This document shows positions 1 through 7,692 of a DNA stretch of 64,000 nt, in pieces (the stretch's first letter is position 1; every line of letters starts with the position of its first letter). This stretch comes from Mucilaginibacter oryzae (GTDB taxonomy: Bacteria; Bacteroidota; Bacteroidia; Sphingobacteriales; Sphingobacteriaceae), in contig NZ_QGHA01000005.1 in NCBI RefSeq assembly GCF_003148845.1, forward strand, positions 180,795 to 244,794, written 5' to 3'. The position numbers were made by a program, and so were the translations under genes. The notes beneath the pieces are model-generated. The model was not told the origin of the DNA and searched no databases. It was given only the letters and a program-made list of their open reading frames with translations.

Positions 1-264
1 GATTATGCTGTTACTGGCCCTGGCCCAAAACGCGACTTAGGCTCTGCCGATTTTACTAACGCTGGTCCAAAAAGAGATTTGGGTTCCGCTGATTTTACCG
101 AAGCTGGTCCGAAACGTGATTTAGGTTCTGCAGATTATGCTGTTACTGGCCCTGGCCCAAAACGCGACTTAGGTTCTGCGGATTTTACTAACGCCGGTCC
201 AAAAAGAGATTTGGGTTCTGCGGATTTTACCGAAGCCGGTCCGAAACGTGATTTAGGTTCTGCG
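1..264 (+). repeat. 132-bp tandem super-repeat (44 residues)
   Basis: The DNA repeats with a period of 132 bp: the stretch starting GATTATGCTGTTACT at base 1 recurs at 133. Each super-repeat holds three sub-units of 16, 14 and 14 codons. Copies differ mainly at third codon positions (ggc/ggt, gct/gcc, gcc/gcg), so the amino-acid repeat is kept while the DNA drifts. The array continues past the left edge. Confidence 0.85.
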
Positions 265-279
265 GACTTCACTGCATAA
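1..279 (+). CDS. Tandem-repeat protein with DLGSAD motifs (5' end outside window)
   Basis: This is the 3' end of an open frame that enters from the left edge; the real start and any signal peptide are not visible. All visible residues are repeats: DLGSADFT(N/E)AGPKR units of 14 residues and one 16-residue variant (DLGSADYAVTGPGPKR), ending in DLGSADFTA and a stop. Each unit ends in a dibasic KR just before the next DLGSAD. I do not recognise a family. The gene 42 bp downstream encodes a short exported protein ending in the same DLGSAD motif, so the two are probably paralogues in one transcript, and this protein is probably exported too (inference). An internal TTG at 79 is not a credible start because the frame is open to base 1. 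Confidence 0.75.
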   Translation, partial: DYAVTGPGPKRDLGSADFTNAGPKRDLGSADFTEAGPKRDLGSADYAVTGPGPKRDLGSADFTNAGPKRDLGSADFTEAGPKRDLGSADFTA

Positions 280-320
280 TAGTCTACGGGTTAGGTCAGC
301 AAACTTCAAAATAAAACATC

Positions 321-485
321 ATGAAAAAAATCCTGATTATAGCGGTAGCCCTGGTAGCAACCGGGCTCACAGCGGTTTCTTTAACCCATAAAGAATCTAA
401 AACCGAAGCTAAAGTTCAGATAATAAAAGCAGATTTTGTTAGAAGCCCAAATGCGCCAAAATCAGATTTGGGTTCGGCGGATTAA
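321..485 (+). CDS. Small exported protein with C-terminal DLGSAD motif
   Basis: A 54-residue protein. The N-terminus MKKILIIAVALVATGLTAVS is a typical signal peptide. The mature part is short and ends PNAPKSDLGSAD, matching the repeat unit of the gene just upstream (AGPKRDLGSADFT) and stopping right after the motif. The start is ATG with little else possible. It looks like a single-copy version of the repeat protein: signal peptide, spacer, one motif. No known family is recognised. It could be a precursor of a secreted peptide or a small surface protein; the sequence does not decide. Confidence 0.7.
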   Translation: MKKILIIAVALVATGLTAVSLTHKESKTEAKVQIIKADFVRSPNAPKSDLGSAD

Positions 486-564
486 GTGGGTAAAGTACTG
501 CTCATGATCGTCAAAATTTAACGGCGATTAATGTTATGACATAAAGTGTCAATAACCTAATGAC

Positions 565-572
565 TATATTTG
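565..572 (+). promoter_or_regulatory. Bacteroidota -7 element (TATATTTG)
   Basis: Exact match to the TAnnTTTG consensus, 18 nt before the ATG at 591. It places the transcript start downstream of the TTG at 570, which supports ATG 591 as the real start of the peptidase gene. No good -33 element is seen. Confidence 0.6.
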
Positions 573-590
573 CTGCAAACCATAATTATT

Positions 591-1958
591 ATGCAGCACA
601 TAAAGCAATATGTTGAGCAAAACAAACAGCGTTTATTAGACGAATTATTCGATCTGTTACGTTTAGCATCGGTTAGTGCCGATCCACAATACAAACCTGA
701 AGTACTAAAAACTGCCGATTATGTAGCCACAAAGCTCCGCGAGGCCGGGGCTGAAAATGTTGAAATTTGCCAAACCGCAGGGTACCCTATTGTATACGGG
801 GAAAAGATCATCGACCCGTCAAAACCTACCGTGTTGGTTTATGGCCATTATGATGTTCAACCGCCCGATCCACTGGAACTTTGGCATACCCCGCCGTTCG
901 AGCCTACTGTACGCGACGGAAAAATTTATGCCCGCGGCGCCTGCGATGATAAAGGCCAGTTTTATATGCATGTAAAAGCTTTTGAGCTGATGATGCAAAC
1001 CGGCACATTGCCCTGCAATATTAAATTTATGATTGAGGGCGAGGAAGAAGTAGGCTCTTCCAACCTGGGCATTTTTGTTAAAGCAAACAAAGAGAAACTG
1101 AAAGCCGATGTGGTGCTCATCTCCGATACATCGATGATCAGTATGGAGCACCCCTCGCTCGAAACCGGCCTGCGCGGCCTTTCCTACCTTGAGGTTGAAG
1201 TAACCGGCCCTAACCGCGATCTGCATTCGGGCGTTTACGGCGGCGCTGTTGCCAATCCAATTACTATCCTGGCTCAAATGATTGCCAGCCTTCATGACGA
1301 AGACAACCATATCACCATTCCCGGATTTTATAACGACGTAGTTCCGTTAACTCAAGATGAGCGTAATGCCCTGAACAGCGCACCTTACAACGAAGCCGAG
1401 TATAAAAAAGACCTGGACATTGCCGAACTATGGGGAGAAAAAGGATATAGCACATTCGAGCGTACCGGCACCCGCCCTACCCTCGAGGTAAACGGTATAT
1501 GGGGTGGTTATACCGGCGAAGGCGCTAAAACTGTGCTGCCATCAAAAGCTCATGCAAAAATTTCTATGCGCCTGGTTCCTAACCAAACTTCGGAGGCTAT
1601 TACCAAACTGTTTACTGATCATTTTTTAAGCATAGCCCCACCCTCTGTAAAAGTAAAAGTTACCCCGCACCACGGCGGCGAACCGGCAGTTACACCAACA
1701 GATAGCATAGCTTACAAAGCTGCACAAAAAGCCATAGCCGAATCATTTGGGAAAGAGCCCATTCCAACACGCGGTGGCGGCAGCATCCCTATTGTGGCGC
1801 TGTTTGAAGCCGAACTTGGTTTAAAAACCGTGCTTATGGGTTTTGGCCTGGATAGCGATGCATTGCATTCGCCAAATGAGAAATACGATATATACAATTA
1901 TTATAAGGGTATCGAAACAATCCCGCTATTTCACAAATATTTCGCCGAATTATCATAA
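591..1958 (+). CDS. M20 family dipeptidase / peptidase
   Basis: A 455-residue M20 zinc peptidase, expected to cleave dipeptides or acyl-amino acids in the cytoplasm (no signal peptide). The metal site is complete: GHYDVQ with H86 and D88, GACDDKGQ around D119, and EGEEEVGS around E151-E153 supplying the catalytic and bridging glutamates. The dimerisation (lid) domain lies around residues 190-330, and a late histidine (ALHSPNE) gives the last ligand. The longer frame from TTG 570 adds only seven residues and begins inside the promoter element, so ATG 591 is preferred. The subfamily resembles cytosolic non-specific dipeptidases. Exact substrate unknown. Confidence 0.9.
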   Translation: MQHIKQYVEQNKQRLLDELFDLLRLASVSADPQYKPEVLKTADYVATKLREAGAENVEICQTAGYPIVYGEKIIDPSKPTVLVYGHYDVQPPDPLELWHTPPFEPTVRDGKIYARGACDDKGQFYMHVKAFELMMQTGTLPCNIKFMIEGEEEVGSSNLGIFVKANKEKLKADVVLISDTSMISMEHPSLETGLRGLSYLEVEVTGPNRDLHSGVYGGAVANPITILAQMIASLHDEDNHITIPGFYNDVVPLTQDERNALNSAPYNEAEYKKDLDIAELWGEKGYSTFERTGTRPTLEVNGIWGGYTGEGAKTVLPSKAHAKISMRLVPNQTSEAITKLFTDHFLSIAPPSVKVKVTPHHGGEPAVTPTDSIAYKAAQKAIAESFGKEPIPTRGGGSIPIVALFEAELGLKTVLMGFGLDSDALHSPNEKYDIYNYYKGIETIPLFHKYFAELS

Positions 1959-2065
1959 ACATGCTATAAAGTATTAAAAAGGAGGTTGCAGCCGTTTTAT
2001 TTTCATTTATTGCCAAACAAATATTATACTAATGTTATTATCTATTAAAAACAAACTCTACCGTT

Positions 2066-2203
2066 ATGGCAACTAAAGAATTGGAAAAGGAAAAGACCGA
2101 AGCATCGAAACAGTTGCACGATCTTAAATCATCGAAACAGGAAAAAAACAGCACAGGTAAGGCGGCAGCCATGAACCGTGCAAAGCGGAAACCCCTGTTA
2201 TAA
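2066..2203 (+). CDS. Small basic hypothetical protein (45 aa)
   Basis: ATG-started frame encoding 45 residues rich in Lys, Glu and Ala (begins MATKELEKEKTEASK, ends AKRKPLL), with no signal peptide or membrane segment and a helical look. It sits alone between the M20 gene and a strong stem-loop directly downstream, which is what one expects of a real short transcript. No family recognised. Confidence 0.5.
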   Translation: MATKELEKEKTEASKQLHDLKSSKQEKNSTGKAAAMNRAKRKPLL

Positions 2204-2217
2204 AATATTTTATAACA

Positions 2218-2260
2218 ACCAAACAAGCCGGTGAGGATAACTTACCGGCTTGTCTGGTTT
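2218..2260 (+). terminator. Stem-loop terminator
   Basis: ACAAGCCGGT (2223-2232) pairs perfectly with ACCGGCTTGT (2244-2253) around an 11-nt loop, and the stem extends outward through AACC/GGTT. It lies just after the small basic gene and before the convergent GNAT gene, so it probably serves the + strand transcript. Confidence 0.65.
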
Positions 2261-2305
2261 ATAGCTAATATCAATTGATTGGCTTTGACGCGGGCAACTG
2301 CTATT

Positions 2306-2761
2306 TTACAATCTCATCCGCATCTCAATCATCCGTTTTTTAAACCCGGCTTTTTCATAAGCCTTAATGGCGCCCGTATTATCGTTATATACTTCAAGCT
2401 TAATTTCATTCAGCCCCTGTTCAAGCACCCATTGCTTAAGTTGTTGGATGATAGCCAGGTTTACCCCCAGCCCTCTGAACCGGGGCAGTACATACATAAA
2501 ACCGAGATAGGCATACCTTTCAAAATCGTGGTATGTTTTTGAATTTTCTTTAATGCGTGCGTAACCGCTGCCAGCCACGTCGCAATCAATTTCTGCTACC
2601 AGGAGCTCAACATCGGGCGCGTCAATAAAAGCCCTTAATTCATAGTAACTTATAGGGTCGGGCAATAGTGTGTCATCAAACGGCCGCTCGGCGCTGATAA
2701 TCCCCTGCTCAAACTGCAAAAGTACAGGCAGGTCCTGAAGGGTTGCTTTTCGGATAATCAT
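2306..2761 (-). CDS. GNAT family N-acetyltransferase
   Basis: A 151-residue GNAT-fold acetyltransferase, transferring acetyl from acetyl-CoA to an unknown amine. The acetyl-CoA loop is seen as VLPRFRGLGVNLAI (R/Q-x-x-G-x-G/A type) around residue 95, followed by the usual LEVYNDNTGAIKAYEKAGF C-terminal motif. Starts at ATG 2761, nine bases after the stop of the upstream epimerase gene, so the two form an operon. The link to dipeptide metabolism suggests a peptide or amino acid substrate, but this is inference. Confidence 0.85.
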   Translation of the reverse strand: MIIRKATLQDLPVLLQFEQGIISAERPFDDTLLPDPISYYELRAFIDAPDVELLVAEIDCDVAGSGYARIKENSKTYHDFERYAYLGFMYVLPRFRGLGVNLAIIQQLKQWVLEQGLNEIKLEVYNDNTGAIKAYEKAGFKKRMIEMRMRL

Positions 2762-2770
2762 GGCTATTCG

Positions 2771-3928
2771 TTAAATCGTAAAACGTTCGCATCCGGCCAG
2801 GAATAGTTCATCGGCGTCCGCGCCAATACCTGGCGCATCATCGATATCAAGATGATAACCTTCATAACGCGCGCCGCCGATACAGGGATCAACCAGGTGG
2901 CCCAACTTGCAGGTGTCCATATCGTAAAAACCTATATTATGACTTGCATAAACAAAATGCAGTTTGGCGCTGAGGGCGATCCTGCTTTCCAGCATCCCTC
3001 CCATCATACAGGCAATGCCCCTGGAGGCGGCCAGGTCGTGGATCTTTCTTGCCTCGTAAATACCACCCGATTTAGCCATTTTAATATTGATATAATTACA
3101 CGAACCGCTGTTGATCTGCTTACGGGCATCATGGTGGTTATACACACTTTCGTCGGCCATAATTTTTACCGGCGATAGCTGCATCAGCTCGGGCAGGCGG
3201 TCGTCATACCAGGTGCGCATGGGTTGCTCGCAAAATTCGATATCGTATTGGCCTATTGCCTGGAGTGCGAAAACTGCCTCATTAAAGCTCCAGCCCTGGT
3301 TGGCATCTATGCGGATGCGCATACCCGGCCCAACTGCGCCACAGATCTGCTTGATCCGTTCAACGTCATCCTTCGCATTTTTACCCAGTTTTATCTTCAA
3401 TATCCTGGCGCCCGATGCCTGGAAATCCAGCGCTTTTAAAGCCATGGTATGATGCCCGGCTATACCTATAGTAATATCCGATTCTACAGGGCGTTTCGAT
3501 CCGCCCAAAAACCGGTATAAAGGCAAACCCGCGTTTTTGGCCGTGAGATCAAAAAGGGCCATATCAAACGCGCTTTTAATAGTGGTATTACCGGCTGTAA
3601 AACTATGCAGGTCATTTAAGCGCGCTTCAATATCGAGGGCGTCTTTACCTTTCCAAAGTCGGGCAAACTCACGGGCCATAAGCAGGCAGGTATCCTGGGT
3701 TTCGCCAACAATCATCGGGAAGGCCGAACACTCGCCCACGCCGTAAAAACCAGCATATGTATGCACACGAATAAAAACATTCTGTGCATGATCCATTGTG
3801 CCGGTGGCGATGGTAAACGGCTCCATCGGGATACTGAAGCGGTAAATATCTATATGGGTGATAATTAATTGCTGATTTTCCAAATTGCGGATGTTTAATA
3901 GCCAAATTAAAACAAATATTTGTAACAT
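2771..3928 (-). CDS. Dipeptide epimerase (L-Ala-D/L-Glu epimerase type, enolase superfamily)
   Basis: Enolase-superfamily enzyme expected to epimerise dipeptides such as L-Ala-D-Glu from murein turnover. N-terminal capping domain (about 25-140) then barrel. The catalytic pair is visible: LKIKLG (K178, K180) and NIKMAK (K283). Metal ligands are D208 (RIDANQGW), E234 (EFCEQP) and D259 (MADES). Numbers use ATG 3928, which gives 385 residues with an unusual 20-residue hydrophobic leader (MLQIFVLIWLLNIR). Homology seems to begin near ITHIDIYRF, so the real start may be internal (a TTG before ENQQ). Followed by a GNAT gene. Confidence 0.85.
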   Translation of the reverse strand: MLQIFVLIWLLNIRNLENQQLIITHIDIYRFSIPMEPFTIATGTMDHAQNVFIRVHTYAGFYGVGECSAFPMIVGETQDTCLLMAREFARLWKGKDALDIEARLNDLHSFTAGNTTIKSAFDMALFDLTAKNAGLPLYRFLGGSKRPVESDITIGIAGHHTMALKALDFQASGARILKIKLGKNAKDDVERIKQICGAVGPGMRIRIDANQGWSFNEAVFALQAIGQYDIEFCEQPMRTWYDDRLPELMQLSPVKIMADESVYNHHDARKQINSGSCNYINIKMAKSGGIYEARKIHDLAASRGIACMMGGMLESRIALSAKLHFVYASHNIGFYDMDTCKLGHLVDPCIGGARYEGYHLDIDDAPGIGADADELFLAGCERFTI

Positions 3929-3941
3929 TTGGTTTATGTAA

Positions 3942-3972
3942 TTTGCACATTGTAAGTATTACCTTATATTTG
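3942..3972 (+). promoter_or_regulatory. Promoter for the DUF4290 gene
   Basis: TTTG at 3942-3945, a 19-bp spacer, and TATATTTG at 3965-3972: both Bacteroidota sigma elements at normal spacing. ATG 4080 lies 107 bp downstream, so the mRNA has a leader of about 100 nt. Confidence 0.65.
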
Positions 3973-4079
3973 CACAACTCCAATACAGGTAACAATTCAA
4001 TTTTAGCCTCATTTGCCCTCTCCGCTCAGGGAAATTTGTCTGGCTAACTTTCAAACTTTCTTAAAACATTACAACTAAC

Positions 4080-4826
4080 ATGGCATTAGATAAAGCGCCT
4101 GCAAATTTTGATTATAATTCAACCAGGAATAAACTGATCCTGTCTGAATATGGCCGCAACGTACAAAATATGGTTAAATACATTGTTGCGCTCCCAACCA
4201 AAGAAGAACGTAACCGCTACGCACAGGTAGTGATTGACCTGATGGGCTTTTTAAACCCGCACCTGCGTGATGTGGCCGACTTTAAACACAAACTGTGGGA
4301 CCACCTGCACATCATTTCTGATTACCAGATTGATGTAGATTCGCCCTACCCAAAACCATCGCCAGAGGCTGTGCATATTAAACCGGCGCCCTTAAATTAT
4401 CCGCATCAGCGTATTAAATATAAACACTATGGCAAAACCATCGAGCTGATGATCGAGAAAGCCAAGGCAATTGAAGAACCGGAGCGTAAACGCCACATGG
4501 TACAGGCCATTGCCAATTTCATGAAAATGGCTTATGTACAATGGAACAAGGATTCGGTAAGCGATGAAAGCATCCTTTCGGATCTTTACGCCTTATCCGG
4601 CGGTACATTAAAACTGGAAGAAAACATCAACCTTAACCGTGTTGATTTTCGCCCTAATAACTTCCAGCAAAATGCGGGCAGTAACAACAACCGCGGCCGC
4701 AACAATAACCAAAACAATCAAAACCGCGGCGGTGGTAACGGCGGCAGGCAAAACAACAACCAAAACAACCGCAACAACAATCAAAACAACCGCAATCGTA
4801 ATAACAGCGGCGCTAAAAAATATTAA
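4080..4826 (+). CDS. DUF4290 domain protein with Asn-rich tail
   Basis: A 248-residue protein. Residues 1-180 match what I know of DUF4290, a conserved Bacteroidota family of unknown function (FDYNSTRNKLILSEYGRNVQ near the start). From about residue 195 the protein becomes a low-complexity tail of Asn, Gly, Arg and Gln (GRNNNQNNQNRGGG), resembling RGG/N-rich disordered tails of RNA-binding proteins; RNA binding is only an inference. No signal peptide. It has its own promoter and terminator, so it is monocistronic. Confidence 0.85.
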   Translation: MALDKAPANFDYNSTRNKLILSEYGRNVQNMVKYIVALPTKEERNRYAQVVIDLMGFLNPHLRDVADFKHKLWDHLHIISDYQIDVDSPYPKPSPEAVHIKPAPLNYPHQRIKYKHYGKTIELMIEKAKAIEEPERKRHMVQAIANFMKMAYVQWNKDSVSDESILSDLYALSGGTLKLEENINLNRVDFRPNNFQQNAGSNNNRGRNNNQNNQNRGGGNGGRQNNNQNNRNNNQNNRNRNNSGAKKY

Positions 4827-4834
4827 GCCCACTC

Positions 4835-4865
4835 AACGCCTCCCTTTAAGGAGGCGTTTTTATTT
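4835..4865 (+). terminator. Rho-independent terminator after DUF4290 gene
   Basis: AACGCCTCC and GGAGGCGTT form a 9-bp GC-rich stem with a short CTTTAA loop followed by a T run. Confidence 0.9.
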
Positions 4866-5004
4866 AAACTTCTTGCCGATATTTCTATCACCTCAACAAT
4901 CCAGAGTTACGCGAGTACACCGGCCGATACTTAAACAATAAAACCTACGCGCGTCTTATTAAATAAAAATAAGCTGAATGGCTATTTTCTCATAAGTTTT
5001 CTTG

Positions 5005-5035
5005 TTGTTTTAAAAAGCTCTTTTACATATATTTG
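5005..5035 (+). promoter_or_regulatory. Promoter of the four-gene protease operon
   Basis: TTG at 5005-5007, a 20-bp spacer and TATATTTG at 5028-5035, 19 bp before ATG 5055. No other good promoter is seen between here and 9153. Confidence 0.65.
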
Positions 5036-5054
5036 AAACAATTAACCTTATTGC

Positions 5055-5843
5055 ATGTTTATGCCCGGTAGATATTTTTTGCTTACAACCTTATTATGCC
5101 TATTATTAATTGGGCGGGTAAGTTCTCAATCTGTTATCCCTAATCGTATCGCGCTAAGGAAGGCATTGTCCAAACAGGATGCCGGTTATTCCATGCGGCC
5201 TGATGATGAGCGTTACGAAGGTTTTTACAACAAAGAAAAAGGAGAAGAGGATTTCAGCGTGTTTTCGTTACTTAAAGGCAAGCTGGATTATGTGATGAGC
5301 GGGAAAGAGAAATTAATTATAATAGCCCCAAAAATTCCGGGTGTTGATTCGGCTTTCATAGCCGGTGCCAGCTTTAATTTTTGGCCTGATTACCGACTTG
5401 ATATTCATTTAAAAAGCGGAGACGAAGCCCATGTCCCTCTTAATGCAGCCATAAAAACAAAAAACCTTTTCAAAGATCACCTGGGCATTTATGGCTATAC
5501 CGGATTGGTAGGTTCACCAATTTGTTATATACCTGTCGAAGTTCGGTCTTCTGTTAATGCCAAAAATAATTCTGAGTACGTTTTAACGCTTATTTCGATA
5601 AAGAGCGTTGCCGATGTTACCTGGGATTATCTGCCTGCCAATTCGGGTTTGTTAACTGAACCAACAGTTGGGGATGATACCATAGCTTCCGTTTCCGAAA
5701 GAAGTCCGATCACTATTCCATTGAAGTTTAAGCAAAAATTTGCACCAGGTACTACTGTTATTATCCAGGTTTGGGGTAAAATTAATGGGGGAAAGAGTAA
5801 GGAACGTTTGCAGAAGCTGAAAATCATCATTCCAAAAGCATGA
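5055..5843 (+). CDS. Exported hypothetical protein, first gene of protease operon
   Basis: A 262-residue protein with a clear signal peptide (hydrophobic FLLTTLLCLLLIG, then RVSSQ). The rest is predicted soluble and beta-rich, with no motif I recognise. A second ATG two codons on is equally possible. Its last codons overlap the next gene by 4 bp, indicating translational coupling. It should be periplasmic or surface-exposed. The three genes after it encode a two-helix membrane protein, a trypsin-like protease and a pseudoprotease/barrel protein, so it may be a substrate, chaperone or regulator of that proteolysis (inference). Confidence 0.75.
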   Translation: MFMPGRYFLLTTLLCLLLIGRVSSQSVIPNRIALRKALSKQDAGYSMRPDDERYEGFYNKEKGEEDFSVFSLLKGKLDYVMSGKEKLIIIAPKIPGVDSAFIAGASFNFWPDYRLDIHLKSGDEAHVPLNAAIKTKNLFKDHLGIYGYTGLVGSPICYIPVEVRSSVNAKNNSEYVLTLISIKSVADVTWDYLPANSGLLTEPTVGDDTIASVSERSPITIPLKFKQKFAPGTTVIIQVWGKINGGKSKERLQKLKIIIPKA

Positions 5844-7033
5844 ATTTCCTCAGGTGGATCTCAGAAATATTTAAGCGGCCGGTAAATAAGATTAAGGATA
5901 TTAATTTCTTCCCTAATTTATATTTTACAAAACAAGGGCGAGTTATTGGCAAATTAAGGGCTAAGCACCTAAAGCTAACCCGCGATTCAACAAACCGGGT
6001 ATTAGCCAATTTGCCCGTAACGGAAGCCGAGCAATCGCGCCTGAAATTGGTGGATGAGTTGATTGTACATAATGTAGCTATCTTGTACCGTAGGTTTTGG
6101 ATTTTGATATTAATTCTTGGAGCTTTTATTATCGCGCTTAGCGTTTTGCGCAGCCGGGAAACTCCGGTTTATGTAGATGTAAAGGCAACCAACGTAATGT
6201 GGCAAATATCAAATCCCGACGCTGGCACCACACTCGACAGGCATGATTGGCATATGCTTGCCAATGAGAAAGATAGCTTTACAGACGATGTTTTGCTCGA
6301 GCCGGATAAGAACCCCGATAAAATTGAAAAAAAGCTCGAATTATTTTCCTGCGCTACAAGCCAACCTCTTGAAATTTACAAACTGCCATTGCCCGATAGA
6401 TGCTACATGGGGATTGGTTTTACAGACAGTATTAGCGCAACAATCAATTACCTATGGCGGGATCCCCTGGCGCCTCCACCCGTAATCAACTGGGATATCA
6501 AAATTAGCGACAGGAAAATTAAATATGGAGGCAGTATGTTATCTGATACATGTTTGAACGAACGCATTTTTAATTTGCAAAAGAAACTCAGGCTCGGTTC
6601 GCTATATAATATACGGTTAACCAGGGTAAATAAATGGCGTTTGCGTCGTCCTATCCGTGTTAGCGAACTCAGTTTTGAGGCTAATCCCGATATGCCACAG
6701 AGTGGTCCTTCAATAGTGTCGGGAAAGGTTTCGCTGATTAATATCAAAGATAAAGACTCTTTAAATGTATTAAATGAGGGCGACCGGCTATCGTTAAAGT
6801 TTAAAGATCCCGTTGAAGTTTATTTATCAGCAGACCAGGGATACGTAAGGTTACGCACAAATGGTGTAGTTACCAGTTTGGAATGTGGCCCCGAAGCACT
6901 TGGCGAAAACATGAACAAGATGCCCCGGATGCTCAAGAGCATCACCGACGAATCGCCGTATTTACTAACAGTGGTAAGTATTATTGTGCCCTTGCTGATA
7001 GCAATGTTAGTGCGTCAAAAAAAATCGATATGA
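5840..7033 (+). CDS. Two-helix membrane protein of protease operon
   Basis: A 397-residue protein. Residues 1-80 are soluble; a membrane helix (FWILILILGAFIIALSVL) follows at about 87-104; a large loop of about 250 residues comes next; a second helix (LLTVVSIIVPLLIAMLV) lies at the C-terminus, ending RQKKSI. The middle loop is probably extracytoplasmic. No family recognised. It overlaps the upstream gene by 4 bp and its stop overlaps the start of the protease gene (ATGA), so all three are translated together. It might anchor or control the protease; no direct evidence. Confidence 0.75.
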   Translation: MNFLRWISEIFKRPVNKIKDINFFPNLYFTKQGRVIGKLRAKHLKLTRDSTNRVLANLPVTEAEQSRLKLVDELIVHNVAILYRRFWILILILGAFIIALSVLRSRETPVYVDVKATNVMWQISNPDAGTTLDRHDWHMLANEKDSFTDDVLLEPDKNPDKIEKKLELFSCATSQPLEIYKLPLPDRCYMGIGFTDSISATINYLWRDPLAPPPVINWDIKISDRKIKYGGSMLSDTCLNERIFNLQKKLRLGSLYNIRLTRVNKWRLRRPIRVSELSFEANPDMPQSGPSIVSGKVSLINIKDKDSLNVLNEGDRLSLKFKDPVEVYLSADQGYVRLRTNGVVTSLECGPEALGENMNKMPRMLKSITDESPYLLTVVSIIVPLLIAMLVRQKKSI

Positions 7034-7680
7034 GAATTTTGCTCCTGATAATAGTATTTTTATTTATTGTCCTCATCGTAAATGCCCAGGATACCACAGC
7101 AATTAAGCGCATGGTTTGCCGATTTAAAGTTACACGGACCAGCGGCTCTCCTGAATATGGAACCGGGTTTATTTTAGGACACCAAAACGATACGCTTTAT
7201 CTGGCCACAGCAGGTCACGTGCTTCGTTATCGCGCGAAAAACGCACCAATTATTGTCACGATCGGTGATAGTGCAGATACCTTGCACGCGTGTATTAAAC
7301 TTTATCGCGACACAGATAATGGAGATAGCGAGGACCTCGCCATATGCAGCGTAGTAGCAAAGGGCTATGAGTATCCAAAATTTATCGCGCTTGACACTCT
7401 CAGGACTAATATGCCTGTTTTTTATTATCACAATGAACACCTGTATGCAGAATCTGGCGAGGGAGATCAGTTACTTATTACACGAAATAAAAAGGCCCAT
7501 ACCTATAAGGTATATATGCCCGATGTGCAAGGCGGCGATTCGGGAGGCCCAGTATTTACCAGCGGAGCAAGCCCTTACCTTACTGGTATTGTTATAAGCG
7601 GCGACCGTTCTTGCGAAGTTTTATGTATTTCTCAAATACTCGATATTGTAAAAAAAGAGCTCCCTCCCCTAAACCCTTAA
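7030..7680 (+). CDS. Exported trypsin-like serine protease
   Basis: A 216-residue protein using ATG 7030, which overlaps the previous stop. Signal peptide 1-19 (LLLIIVFLFIVLIVNAQ). Trypsin-fold with a plausible full triad: H63 in ATAGHV, D102 in EDLAICS, S171 in GGDSGGPVF. The mature domain of about 195 residues is near the minimal size for the fold, with no PDZ or other extra domain. A longer frame from 6883 only adds sequence that overlaps the upstream gene and lacks a signal peptide. Acts in the periplasm or outside; substrate unknown. The next gene encodes a degenerate relative. Confidence 0.85.
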   Translation: MRILLLIIVFLFIVLIVNAQDTTAIKRMVCRFKVTRTSGSPEYGTGFILGHQNDTLYLATAGHVLRYRAKNAPIIVTIGDSADTLHACIKLYRDTDNGDSEDLAICSVVAKGYEYPKFIALDTLRTNMPVFYYHNEHLYAESGEGDQLLITRNKKAHTYKVYMPDVQGGDSGGPVFTSGASPYLTGIVISGDRSCEVLCISQILDIVKKELPPLNP

Positions 7681-7692
7681 ATTATTCTTATC

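Noticed and set aside
1-264. CRISPR array
   Set aside because: Spacers would be unrelated to each other. Here the whole period is one open reading frame with codon-level drift. No other array is seen in the window.
79-279. Start of the repeat protein at TTG 79
   Set aside because: The frame is open to base 1 with the same repeat; the TTG is an internal Leu codon.
4639-4941. Ala/Thr-rich frames over the DUF4290 tail, both strands
   Set aside because: Shadows of the Asn/Arg-rich codons of the real gene; the repeat-like look is low complexity, not a DNA repeat array.
6883-7029. N-terminal extension of the trypsin-like protease
   Set aside because: It overlaps the upstream membrane protein gene and would hide the signal peptide that starts at 7030.
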